Of a stretch of 64,000 nucleotides of DNA, positions 24,721 to 33,246 are shown piece by piece. The stretch's first letter is position 1. Each line of letters begins with the position of its first letter. Both the position numbers and the translations under genes were made by a program. The DNA is taken from assembly GCA_951813545.1 (NCBI GenBank), contig OX638352.1:4108835-4172834 (forward strand), written 5' to 3'. Source of the stretch: an uncultured Poribacteria bacterium (lineage in GTDB: Bacteria > Poribacteria > WGA-4E > WGA-3G). The notes under the pieces were generated by a model. The model made no database searches, was not told the DNA's origin, and saw only the letters and a program-made list of their open reading frames with translations.

Positions 24721-26856
24721 AAAATATTTTATAAAATTTCTGTTGTCCCGCTGGTTCTTCTGCTATTCATCGGTTGTGCCCAACGTCAAGAACTGGTGGA
24801 ACAGCAGGTTCCTTTTCACTTTGAGTTTCCACCTTACACCCGGCACCTTAAAGATTTCAAAATTTGTCTGGATCCCGGACACGGCGGACAAGCGCATGTC
24901 CCGGATTATAAACGCGGTCCAACGGGCGTTCGCGAGGCTGAAGTGAATCTACGAGTTGCCCTTTACCTACGCGAAATGTTGCAAAAGGTTGGGGCTACTG
25001 TCATTATGACTCGCGTTGATGACTCTTATGTGAAGCTGGCGATGCGAAGTCAAATTGCCAACGAAGGCGGTGCTGATTTTTTCATCTCGCTTCACCATAA
25101 CGGGATTGATAATCCAAAAACGAACTATACTTCTACGTGGTATCACGGCGATGCGGACGGCTCACGCCAGAGTCTTGATCTCGCTCGGTATATTCAGCTC
25201 GGAGTCTCAGACGCACTGCAGTTGCCCACCTCCCCAGCAGCCGGACTTTATTCAGATAAGTTAGTAACTGCCGCTGGTTTTGGGGTTTTGCGACTGACCG
25301 AATGTCCAGCGGTTTTGTGCGAGGCTTCCTTTCTCTCGAACCCAGAGGAAGAAGCGAGACTGCAGGAGGACGACTACCTCAGAAAAGAGGCGTACGGTTA
25401 TTTTCTCGGTATTGCCCGTTATGTGGAAGGCGGGTTTCCGAGAGGTGTTCTGGTTGAACCTCAACACGCATCAGTCATTCAGACAAAAACGCCACGCCTC
25501 CAGATTCAGGTGATGGATGGACTCCATGAGCGGGGTGCGTGGATGCTCAAACGTCAGCAGGTTTTTACCGACTCCATCCGGGTCAAAATTGATGGTGTAA
25601 GTGTTCCACATCACTACGATCGCGATGCGGATCTTATTACTGTTGTTATTGAAAATCCGCTATCAAACGGCACCCATTTTGTCGAAACTGAGCTGGTGAA
25701 CTATTACGGAAATCACAGTCTCCCTTCACCACAGTGGTTTAAGGTGGCACCACCCGCGGTGGTGTTAAATCTCAACGCGTGGGTGGATACACTCCCTGCT
25801 GATGGGAAAAGTTACGTTGGTATCTCTGTAACCGCGCGCGACGCTGAAGGGATGCCGATTGCTGATGATGAACCAATTCACGCTGAAACCTCAAATGGCA
25901 CACTCGCAACGACCCGTCAACTCTCAAAGGGTGGCTCATCGCACTTCTATCTGTCCGCGTCTGATACACCGGGTACTGCGACAGTAAAAGCCTCCTACAA
26001 GGAGACAAGTGGATCACTCACAATTCGCTTTTCAGACATTGATGGTGCTATTGTTCAAGGACGAATTTCTGATGCAAACTCTGGGAAACCACTTGAGAAT
26101 GCCCAATTACACGTGCCTCCACAGTTGACCACGTCCACAGATGCTGAGGGACATTTTTTCATCATGACCGGTCGAGATCTGGAAAATCTGGGTGAGAAAG
26201 CACTTCATATCTCTAAGTCGGGTTACTACCCAGACAAGCGTGAGATTTACATTAAGCTGAATCGGTCAATAGTTGTCCGTTCTGAACTTCATCCGATTGC
26301 GGACGGTGCGTTTGCTTCGACTGTCATCGTTCTTGACTCGCAAAGTGACACGCCTGCCACCGAAAAGCTGATTAACACGTTGAGTGAACTGCTGGAACTC
26401 GCTGGGGCGAAGGTCTATAATATCCATACCCCCGGACTGAAAATCTCTGTGGAAGAACGGATAGAAAAGGTTAACACCATCGCTGACAGAGGATATTATT
26501 TACAAATTAATCACGGGCAGTGGACGAAGGGACAACCTGCCTTAGTCGCAGCACACTATCGCGGTAATCAAGGGACAGAGACATTTCTAAAGGAAATATT
26601 GAAAAGGTTCAACAAAACACTTTTTGAAACACCTATCGTCACTGTTCAAGATAGAACAACGCCTGAAATCCAACAGACGAATAAAATGGCAATGACACTT
26701 GAAATTAAATCTTTGAATCATCCAAGCGCTTCTGCTGTACAGGAGGCTTATGCAATCTTCTTCGGTGCGTGGACTTTCCTGAAAGGCGATGGAGAAATTG
26801 ATGCCGAAAGCCAGAAGCGGTTTATGGCGTACTTGGAACAGATGCAACAGTCGTAG
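24646..26856 (+). CDS. N-acetylmuramoyl-L-alanine amidase lipoprotein with extra domains
   Basis: 736 residues. The N-terminal 25 come from the third tandem repeat copy; then comes a lipoprotein signal with Cys44 (LLLFIGC). The Amidase_3 domain (about 70-258) has zinc ligands H79 (DPGHGG), E97 (REAEVNL) and H150 (SLHHNG), plus catalytic E226 (CEASFLSNPEEE). It cleaves the lactyl-peptide bond of peptidoglycan. Next are Ig-like and carboxypeptidase-regulatory-like beta domains (for example GRISDANSGKPLENAQL). A C-terminal region (about 560-736) resembles a second, zinc-less amidase fold. The real start could be after the repeat, but no ATG lies between. A dipeptide epimerase gene follows. Confidence 0.88.
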   Translation: MKSRADIRKSMSDAKTHLIEPQGTIKIFYKISVVPLVLLLFIGCAQRQELVEQQVPFHFEFPPYTRHLKDFKICLDPGHGGQAHVPDYKRGPTGVREAEVNLRVALYLREMLQKVGATVIMTRVDDSYVKLAMRSQIANEGGADFFISLHHNGIDNPKTNYTSTWYHGDADGSRQSLDLARYIQLGVSDALQLPTSPAAGLYSDKLVTAAGFGVLRLTECPAVLCEASFLSNPEEEARLQEDDYLRKEAYGYFLGIARYVEGGFPRGVLVEPQHASVIQTKTPRLQIQVMDGLHERGAWMLKRQQVFTDSIRVKIDGVSVPHHYDRDADLITVVIENPLSNGTHFVETELVNYYGNHSLPSPQWFKVAPPAVVLNLNAWVDTLPADGKSYVGISVTARDAEGMPIADDEPIHAETSNGTLATTRQLSKGGSSHFYLSASDTPGTATVKASYKETSGSLTIRFSDIDGAIVQGRISDANSGKPLENAQLHVPPQLTTSTDAEGHFFIMTGRDLENLGEKALHISKSGYYPDKREIYIKLNRSIVVRSELHPIADGAFASTVIVLDSQSDTPATEKLINTLSELLELAGAKVYNIHTPGLKISVEERIEKVNTIADRGYYLQINHGQWTKGQPALVAAHYRGNQGTETFLKEILKRFNKTLFETPIVTVQDRTTPEIQQTNKMAMTLEIKSLNHPSASAVQEAYAIFFGAWTFLKGDGEIDAESQKRFMAYLEQMQQS

Positions 26857-26880
26857 ACCCAGTCCATAAGTAGAAATAGC

Positions 26881-27870
26881 ATGGATATCAACATTACAGA
26901 ATTGCAGCTCAAGGATCCGTTCAAGATTGCCCGCCGTGCGACCGACGCGTCCCGACAGGTTGTCTCTATAGAGATCGACGGTGGCATCGGTGAAACGGCA
27001 CCCGCGCGATTTTATGGTGAAACCGTTGAAACAGTCAGTATGGCGTTAAAGACTATTGCGCCAGCACTTCCTGATAATCTGGATGCCATCCATGATGTGA
27101 TGGAAGATGTTGAAACAACACTCGGCGGCAATTACGCAGCGAAATCCGCCATTGATATGGCACTCCACGATCGACTCGGCAAAAAATTAGGTGTTCCACT
27201 CTATCAACTCTGGGGACTCAATCCTCATAAAACCCCGTGCACGTCGTTTACCATAGGACTTGATGAACTTGAAGTGATGGCAGAGAAAACGAGACGCGCT
27301 GAGGCGTATCCGATCCTGAAAGTCAAACTCGGCACGCCTCGTGATATTGAGATAATTCAGAAACTTCGTGATGTCACAGATAAACCTATTTACGTAGATG
27401 CAAATACGGCGTGGGCACCGAAAGAGGCGGTTCGCAAGATCCGCGAACTTGCTCGATATGGTGTTGAATTGGTGGAACAACCGACAAAACCCAATGATCT
27501 GGCTGGACTCAAGTTTGTCCGTGAACACTCGGAATTACCGATTATTGCCGATGAGAGCGTTAAACGCACAAGTAATATTCCCGCACTCGCCGGATGTGTT
27601 GACGGTATCAACATCAAACTCGTCAAGTGTGGCGGATTGCTTGAGGCGCGCCGGATGATACACGTCGCTCGCGCACACGACTTGCTGGTTATGATCGGTT
27701 GTATGATAGAGAGTTCGATCGGCATTACCGCTGCTGCGCACCTAACGCCCCTCGTAGACTATGCCGATCTGGATGGTCATCTGCTCATCGCGAACGATCC
27801 ATACACTGGTGTAACCCTCGACGAAGGTAAACTGATATTACCAAAACGCCCCGGTATTGGGGTTGCGTGA
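26881..27870 (+). CDS. L-Ala-D/L-Glu (dipeptide) epimerase, enolase superfamily
   Basis: 329-residue enolase-superfamily enzyme. Catalytic and metal residues are visible: K147-x-K149 (LKVKLG), D173 (VDANTAW), E199 (VEQP), D224 (ADES) and a lysine in NIKLVKCGG. The D-x-D segment YADLDGHLL (D296, D298) is the hallmark of dipeptide epimerases that bind the substrate's free amino group. The enzyme converts L-Ala-D-Glu from murein to L-Ala-L-Glu for catabolism. It begins 24 bases after the cell-wall amidase, supporting a joint role in murein recycling. Confidence 0.88.
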   Translation: MDINITELQLKDPFKIARRATDASRQVVSIEIDGGIGETAPARFYGETVETVSMALKTIAPALPDNLDAIHDVMEDVETTLGGNYAAKSAIDMALHDRLGKKLGVPLYQLWGLNPHKTPCTSFTIGLDELEVMAEKTRRAEAYPILKVKLGTPRDIEIIQKLRDVTDKPIYVDANTAWAPKEAVRKIRELARYGVELVEQPTKPNDLAGLKFVREHSELPIIADESVKRTSNIPALAGCVDGINIKLVKCGGLLEARRMIHVARAHDLLVMIGCMIESSIGITAAAHLTPLVDYADLDGHLLIANDPYTGVTLDEGKLILPKRPGIGVA

Positions 27871-27930
27871 AACGTTTTTTGAAGTTATATATACAATTAC
27901 CAAATACCAAACCAAATGGAGAAATTTAAA

Positions 27931-28644
27931 ATGACACAACAGAACCGAAATGTCCTCATTACCGGCGGCACCGGTATATTAGGGAGTGCCGTCACCAAAG
28001 CCTACCTCGCCCAAGGCGACAACGTCGCTGTCACGTATCTGTTCGAGAACGAAGTTGAACGCTTTAAAGAGTTCAATCCGGAACTCAGCGAAAATGTCCC
28101 CTTCCTCTTTGCGAACGTGACAGAGGAGGCCGAGATTCAGAAAACCTTTCAGGAATTTTTGTCCAAATTCGGTCAACTGGATGTATTAGTGAACATTGTT
28201 GGCGGGTTTGTCGGTGGGATTCCGGCTGCGGAACTTGAAGAAGACAGATGGGACTTCATGATGAACCTCAACCTCAAATCGGTTTTTCTGTGTTGCAAGA
28301 CGGTAATACCACACATGGCAGGGCGTGGCTACGGGAAGATCATCAACGTTTCCGCGCGTGCTGGATTAAAGGGAGAAGCGGGATTGAGTGCTTACTGTGT
28401 CTCTAAAGGTGGTGTCCGTACCTTGACAGAGTCATTGGCTGCTGAAGTGATGGATTCGGGCGTGAATGTCAACGCCATTATGCCGAGCATTATGGACACA
28501 CCCATGAATCGGGAAGCTATGCCGGACGAGGAGCACGACCGGTGGGTAGCCCCCGCCGATGTTGCCAAAGTGATATGCTTCCTCACTTCTGATGACGCGA
28601 CTATCATCAACGGTGCGGCTATCCCTGTTTACGGCAGAGCCTAA
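27931..28644 (+). CDS. Short-chain dehydrogenase/reductase (SDR)
   Basis: 237 residues from ATG 27931, since GGAG lies at the right distance; the ATG at 27916 would leave that site inside the gene. Classical SDR: NAD(P) loop TGGTGILG, NIVGG in place of NNAG, catalytic serine in INVSARAG, and the Y-x-x-x-K motif YCVSK. The C-terminal DDATIINGAAIPVYG is the usual SDR closing strand. The substrate is unknown. It converges with the sulfatase gene, with one base between their stops. Confidence 0.9.
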   Translation: MTQQNRNVLITGGTGILGSAVTKAYLAQGDNVAVTYLFENEVERFKEFNPELSENVPFLFANVTEEAEIQKTFQEFLSKFGQLDVLVNIVGGFVGGIPAAELEEDRWDFMMNLNLKSVFLCCKTVIPHMAGRGYGKIINVSARAGLKGEAGLSAYCVSKGGVRTLTESLAAEVMDSGVNVNAIMPSIMDTPMNREAMPDEEHDRWVAPADVAKVICFLTSDDATIINGAAIPVYGRA

Positions 28645-28645
28645 T

Positions 28646-30025
28646 TTATCGAAACGGTTTTTTCAGTTGCGTCTGCATAAGTCGCTCTAAGATTTGCAGG
28701 CGCAACGCCGCTTCAACAGCCGCAACTTCAGATTTACCGGCGAGGTTCTGTGTTTCATCCGGATCGTTCCGCACATCAAACAAGAGATAAACCTTACCCT
28801 CCGCGTTGAGGGCAGCCTTCCACTCCTGATTTAGGAGCATAATCTCGCCCTCTATCTCTGAAATTGCAAATTCACGATGTGTCGTTTCGGGTTGTGTGAG
28901 GACTGGGCACAACGATTTTCCGAACTGACGATGCTCCAATTCGCCACCCGCCAATTCAACGAGCGTTGGACCGATGTCAATCCATTCCGTGGGACTGTCG
29001 CAAATACTACCGGCGTTTGTACTGTCAGGGGTTCGCACGAGCAACGGAATCCGAACGGCACCATTGAGGAAATTGCTTTTATAGATGAGTCCATAGTCCC
29101 CATTCATTTCACCATGGTCGGAGGTATGGACAATGATTGTGTTTTCAAGTTCGCCGCGCGCCTCAATTGCGTCGAGAATCTCACCGATCTGTGCGTCAAT
29201 GAGTGTAACATTGCCTGCGTAATTCGCGCGGAGCCGCCCAATCTCACCGGGTTCAAACGCTGGATTGACACGCTGCATGAGTCTATCCAGATGTCCGTGA
29301 GGTCGTTCTCCTACAGGTGGGGCTGGTATTGCTGGCGGCATATTTTCAGGATCATACATACTTGCATACGGTTCGGGTGTATCCCACGGCTCGTGCGGTC
29401 CACCGAAACTGACCCAACAGCACCAAGGTTCCTCTCGTTCATAATTCTGGAGGTATTGCTTTGCTTGTTGCCCTACGTAGACATCGGCGTAGTTTTCGAG
29501 TCCTAACGTTGATAGACGCACGAGATGCGGTTTTGTGCTGAACCGTTCGCGATAATCAGCGCGATAGGCATCCCAAAGTCCCTTCGTCTCCCATTCTGCT
29601 GTCATGTGCGACAGCACATTCGCGCTTGCCCGCGGTCCACCGATTTCGTTCACATCGTCTAACCCGTAGGCGTTCATCAAACCTTCACGTTCTCGTAGAT
29701 CCCCGTTGTGTGGGTGGAGATGCGTTTTTCCGAAGAGGCTCGTCCGATACCCCGCATCCCGTACGGCTTGCATCCATGTCGGCATTTCGGGAGGCATCTG
29801 ATGGTTCATGTTGTTCCAGACACCAGTATTGTGAGGATACAAGCCTGTCGCCAGACTGAGCCGTGTCGGGATACAAACCGGTGATGTTGTAACACAATTG
29901 GTGAACTGAATTCCTTCACTCGCAATGCGATCCAGATTTGGGGTCTGCACCCAATCACCGCTGCAGCCCATAGCGTCCCACCGCTGCTGATCTGTCATAA
30001 GAAAAAGGATATTTGGAGTACTCAT
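28646..30025 (-). CDS. Sulfatase (formylglycine-dependent, Cys type)
   Basis: 459 residues. Metal ligands are in NILFLMTDQQRWD (D12). The activation motif C51-I-P-T-R55, followed by LSLATG, is the C-x-P-x-R site where the cysteine becomes formylglycine, which needs a maturase not seen in this window. HTSDHGEMNGDYG carries the second metal site. No signal peptide is seen, so a cytoplasmic location or an unusual export route is possible. The start at ATG 30025 lies two bases after the upstream isomerase stop, with GAGGA before it. It likely removes sulfate from sulfated sugars; choline-sulfatase-like substrates are an alternative. Confidence 0.92.
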   Translation of the reverse strand: MSTPNILFLMTDQQRWDAMGCSGDWVQTPNLDRIASEGIQFTNCVTTSPVCIPTRLSLATGLYPHNTGVWNNMNHQMPPEMPTWMQAVRDAGYRTSLFGKTHLHPHNGDLREREGLMNAYGLDDVNEIGGPRASANVLSHMTAEWETKGLWDAYRADYRERFSTKPHLVRLSTLGLENYADVYVGQQAKQYLQNYEREEPWCCWVSFGGPHEPWDTPEPYASMYDPENMPPAIPAPPVGERPHGHLDRLMQRVNPAFEPGEIGRLRANYAGNVTLIDAQIGEILDAIEARGELENTIIVHTSDHGEMNGDYGLIYKSNFLNGAVRIPLLVRTPDSTNAGSICDSPTEWIDIGPTLVELAGGELEHRQFGKSLCPVLTQPETTHREFAISEIEGEIMLLNQEWKAALNAEGKVYLLFDVRNDPDETQNLAGKSEVAAVEAALRLQILERLMQTQLKKPFR

Positions 30026-30027
30026 CA

Positions 30028-30870
30028 CTATCCTCGTTCAATTCCGGCTTCCGTAAAGGCGTTTGACAGTGTCTGATATGAGAGCGTAGCGGCAGCAAGT
30101 GGATCGTAATCTTCGCGTGCCTGCACCATAAAACTCACCTCAGCAGTGATGAATCCATCGTACCCGTGTGCCTGCATCTCCTTGAGATAGCCGACATAAT
30201 CAAAAGGACCTTCACCGGGAATGAGGAACTCGTGGTCAGGTGCAGTGCCACGCTGGTCCTTAACGTGTGTATGTGCCGATACCGCTGCTAACGCCGCCAC
30301 CGTCTCTTCTGTCGGCATACCGACAATATCGAAATGACTGATGTCAAAGTTAACTTTGAGATAGGGCGAATTGACGATTTCCAAGAGTTCAAGCACCTTT
30401 GCCGGGGTGTCAATGATTGCACCGATGTGCGGTTCCATAGCGATGGTAACACCGCGCGATGCCCCGTAATCGACGAGTTCTCCCACCCGTTCTGCAAGAA
30501 AGTCTTTTTTAGTGTCCCACTCTTCCGGTTTTCCACCCGGTGTCGTATTGACAGCAGGCAATTCGTCCCCTTGTGCAAGTTCGACGGCAAGATCAACACC
30601 ACCTTTCAGTCGCCACATATTTTTGGCATGCGTGTCCGGATCCATTTCCAAAAGACTGGAATGCGCAGCGATTGCGGGCAGTGCTAAGTTATACTGTTGC
30701 AACAGAGATGCAATCCGTTTCCGTTCTGCAGCGTCAAGCGTGCTAAGTTCGGTCGTGAAGCGTGGAATGATAGTGAGTTCAACGCCATCGTATCCGAGAT
30801 TCGCGAGATGGGAAATGGCAGTGTCTATGGGGACGGTGGGCATTCCCCACGTGCTATATCCGAGTTTCAT
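30028..30870 (-). CDS. Sugar phosphate isomerase/epimerase (xylose isomerase-like TIM barrel)
   Basis: 280 residues of the AP-endonuclease-2/IolE-type TIM barrel: LGYSTWGMPTVPIDTAISHLANLGYDGVELTI, metal ligands in IAMEPHIGAI, VNFDISHFDIVG, HTHVKDQRG and ITAEVSFMV. Such enzymes isomerise or epimerise sugars and inosose. Its message continues into the sulfatase two bases downstream, so released sugar may be processed by this enzyme (inference). The leader CCGCAAGGGAAAATTAAAAA ends exactly at its ATG, one of the leader repeat copies. Confidence 0.88.
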   Translation of the reverse strand: MKLGYSTWGMPTVPIDTAISHLANLGYDGVELTIIPRFTTELSTLDAAERKRIASLLQQYNLALPAIAAHSSLLEMDPDTHAKNMWRLKGGVDLAVELAQGDELPAVNTTPGGKPEEWDTKKDFLAERVGELVDYGASRGVTIAMEPHIGAIIDTPAKVLELLEIVNSPYLKVNFDISHFDIVGMPTEETVAALAAVSAHTHVKDQRGTAPDHEFLIPGEGPFDYVGYLKEMQAHGYDGFITAEVSFMVQAREDYDPLAAATLSYQTLSNAFTEAGIERG

Positions 30871-31098
30871 TTTTTAATTTTCCCTTGCGGTTAAATGATG
30901 TGGGTTTGAATTTTAGCATCCTTTTCTTAAGTTCGCCCTCCACTACGTTACGGGCTACAGATTTTGTAGTACTATGAAGAAGATTTCACGATGGTTTCTG
31001 GTGAAACTCACGTCCGACTCTAAGGGAACGTCCGATCCACCAAAAATCTGTGCGAAATGTAATGGAGTACAGTGCAGAAATTTAATAGTTAAAAGATG

Positions 31099-31794
31099 TC
31101 AAAAAATTGAACCGAGCCAATCCATTATCATACCAATCCAATCGTTTAGCAGAAAATCAATACGTTGAATGAGCAGTGCGACACGACCCATAACGGTGTT
31201 ACCAAACGCCGCACCGAAACCAATCATGAGGAAGGCAATACCTACTTTTGAAAGCCATTTGACAGGACCTCGGTGTTCAACAGAGAAGAAAAAATAGGTG
31301 AGTGTACAGGCGACCCCAATGAGCATAAGAATTGCCTCAAGAATTCCCCAAGGAGAGAGAGTTCCTGCATTGATAGCTGCAAAAGGTTCAACCGTTCCGC
31401 GTGTCTGCTCGAAAATAAATGTCCGTAACATTAGTGGAATGGAGATTCCTGATCCAAACCCGACAAGAACAGCACTCGGATAGCGAATCAGCCATGTGTG
31501 CCGCGGAGACAAACCACCAAAGAACAAAAGTCCCAGTGCTATTGGAATCAATTTTATCAATCCTATCCAACCTGCTTCTCGAGGAATTCCTGGCCAGAAA
31601 GGTTTAACCGCCGCCCAAAACGGCTCCCAAGCGAATGGAATAAAGCCTTGGTGAATGTAAATGACGATGTAGTACCCAACTGATATTCCTATAAAGAGAT
31701 ATTCAGCAAACCGATAGAATGGATTATCTCGGTAAAGGAAACTGTAAATGCACAACGTCAAAAACGCCGCGAGCCAGATGCCAAAAATTTCCAT
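31099..31794 (-). CDS. Conserved membrane protein, last gene of a four-gene membrane cluster
   Basis: 231 residues from ATG 31794, chosen because AGAGGAG precedes it; a start at 31842 would overlap the upstream gene. About six hydrophobic helices, including FGIWLAAFLTLCIYSFLY, LIKLIPIALGLLFFGG, SAVLVGFGSGISIPLML, ILEAILMLIGVACTLTYFFF and VGIAFLMIGFGAAFG. I recognise no catalytic motif. The repeated GFGSG/GFGAAFGN glycine motifs suggest tight helix packing, as in a channel or carrier (inference). It is the last gene of four on this strand. Confidence 0.7.
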   Translation of the reverse strand: MEIFGIWLAAFLTLCIYSFLYRDNPFYRFAEYLFIGISVGYYIVIYIHQGFIPFAWEPFWAAVKPFWPGIPREAGWIGLIKLIPIALGLLFFGGLSPRHTWLIRYPSAVLVGFGSGISIPLMLRTFIFEQTRGTVEPFAAINAGTLSPWGILEAILMLIGVACTLTYFFFSVEHRGPVKWLSKVGIAFLMIGFGAAFGNTVMGRVALLIQRIDFLLNDWIGMIMDWLGSIF

Positions 31795-31798
31795 AAAT

Positions 31799-32614
31799 TT
31801 ACTCCTCTTGCCGGTTTCGAATGAAGAATGCGATATTACCAAGAATGACTAAACCGACAATCAATAGATGCACAAACGATTCAATATTAATCCACTTCAT
31901 TCCTTTTGCCGGAGCATCTATGAGGCGTTCATACTCAGCAGCTCCCGAAATACCCGCTATCAAGCCTACCAATTGTCCGGTTTGCAAGAACGGATACATC
32001 TGCGCTATAATAACTCCGGTGACACCTGAGGCAATTTGTAAATTGTATTGTGTATTCGCATAATTGATCCATTGCTCTGTAGTGCTCCCAGAAGCGAAGT
32101 CCACCAGAAGAGAGATTTGGTCGTAGTTTGTGATGTTTTCCATTATCGGAATTTCAGCAAGTGCTGTTCCGTTGTAGTCATTTTCAAAAACACCGGCGAT
32201 ACTGGTTCCCATTCCAAGCATAACCAGTGCACCTCCGGGTCGATAGCCCAAGAAAACATAATCTTCGCCAGCCATTGCTCCGCTCTCTTGGGCAATTTCT
32301 TCCATCAGTGTATTTGCTAAGGTTGGTGCATCGGGAGCTAATGTGACACCGATAACACGCACGTCTTTATCAAAGCACTGTTTGAGTACAGCCCTCCCCA
32401 TCGGATGGAGTTCCGGTAGACCCGCAGGTCCATAATTAAATGCAATCATGATAGTTGAATCGGCTTCTAAGTTATCAATATAATCGTAGAGCTGCTGTGT
32501 GGGTTCAGAGACCGAAATGGGTAGATTCACCGATAGTTTCGTAGGGATGATAACTGCAAGGGCAACGAGAATAAAGACAATTCGACGGTCTATGTTCATC
32601 AATTTATCAAGCAT
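31799..32614 (-). CDS. Membrane-anchored protein with large periplasmic-type domain
   Basis: 271 residues, start after GGAGGAG. A signal-anchor helix (IVFILVALAVIIPTKL, about 12-27) is followed by about 200 residues of soluble domain. That domain has a Rossmann-like feel (STIMIAFNYGPAG, DVRVIGVTLAPDAP, VFLGYRPGGALVMLGMGTS, DQISLLVDFASGSTTEQWI). A C-terminal helix ends it (FVHLLIVGLVILGNIAFFI, then RNRQEE). I do not recognise a named family. Start and stop lie within 3-4 bases of the neighbouring genes, so it is surely co-translated with them. A sensor or subunit of an unknown membrane complex is plausible (inference). Confidence 0.7.
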   Translation of the reverse strand: MLDKLMNIDRRIVFILVALAVIIPTKLSVNLPISVSEPTQQLYDYIDNLEADSTIMIAFNYGPAGLPELHPMGRAVLKQCFDKDVRVIGVTLAPDAPTLANTLMEEIAQESGAMAGEDYVFLGYRPGGALVMLGMGTSIAGVFENDYNGTALAEIPIMENITNYDQISLLVDFASGSTTEQWINYANTQYNLQIASGVTGVIIAQMYPFLQTGQLVGLIAGISGAAEYERLIDAPAKGMKWINIESFVHLLIVGLVILGNIAFFIRNRQEE

Positions 32615-32617
32615 CTG

Positions 32618-33238
32618 TTAATCTCCTCCCCCTAAGTACGAACGTTCAATTCCGAGTATAATTCGGATGGATTGCGAAATTACACCCAAACTTACTCCGA
32701 GTATAATCCCCCTCCTTGCTGAAAGGTTTGGGTTATTTAAGATCCACTGCTTCATGCTTGATGTCTCACTCCAAATTAAATCCCCAACCGGGACATTCCC
32801 CAGCATGACAATAATCGCGGTGACGAGAAGTAGAGTAGCCTCAAATGATCGAGCACGAAACGCTCGATATGCCGCCGACGCAATAAAGAAGGCTAAGAGT
32901 GAAAACATAGTGGCATCCATTGGCACCTGAATGTTATTGAATAACCATTCAAACGCAGGATACTGCGGTCCAAAGGGTACCCCTATGGCAACCATTGTGA
33001 TAAGCCCAGCAAAGACAATAAAACTGTATTGCCAATACTCTGTACGCCGACGAATACGTGTCACATGAGCGCGGATGAGTGTCACTGTTGCCAAGACCAA
33101 TGCGAAAGGCGTAATAATAAGTACCCAACTATTCACCTCTTCGTAAAAGAATTGAGAATATGGATGTGGACTAAATCGGGTCAGAATTGTTGCAACGCCA
33201 AAAAGAAAACAGAGCACTAAAGGTACTTGTCTTTTCAT
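32618..33238 (-). CDS. Conserved membrane protein, second gene of the cluster
   Basis: 206 residues from ATG 33238 after TTAGGAGGC; a start at 33280 would run into the upstream gene and lacks a site. About six helices: VPLVLCFLFGVATILTRF, VLIITPFALVLATVTLIRA, YSFIVFAGLITMVAIGVPFG, MFSLLAFFIASAAYRAF, LLLVTAIIVMLGNVPVGDLIW and GIILGVSLGVISQSIRIILG. No recognised motif. Basic loops HVTRIRRRTEYW and AFRARSFE suggest their side faces the cytoplasm. Confidence 0.7.
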   Translation of the reverse strand: MKRQVPLVLCFLFGVATILTRFSPHPYSQFFYEEVNSWVLIITPFALVLATVTLIRAHVTRIRRRTEYWQYSFIVFAGLITMVAIGVPFGPQYPAFEWLFNNIQVPMDATMFSLLAFFIASAAYRAFRARSFEATLLLVTAIIVMLGNVPVGDLIWSETSSMKQWILNNPNLSARRGIILGVSLGVISQSIRIILGIERSYLGGGD

Positions 33239-33246
33239 AAAGCCTC

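Noticed and set aside
30974..31168. Small plus-strand ORF with four cysteines
   Set aside because: The cysteines have no zinc-finger spacing, no ribosome-binding site precedes it, and it overlaps the end of the membrane protein at 31099; probably chance.
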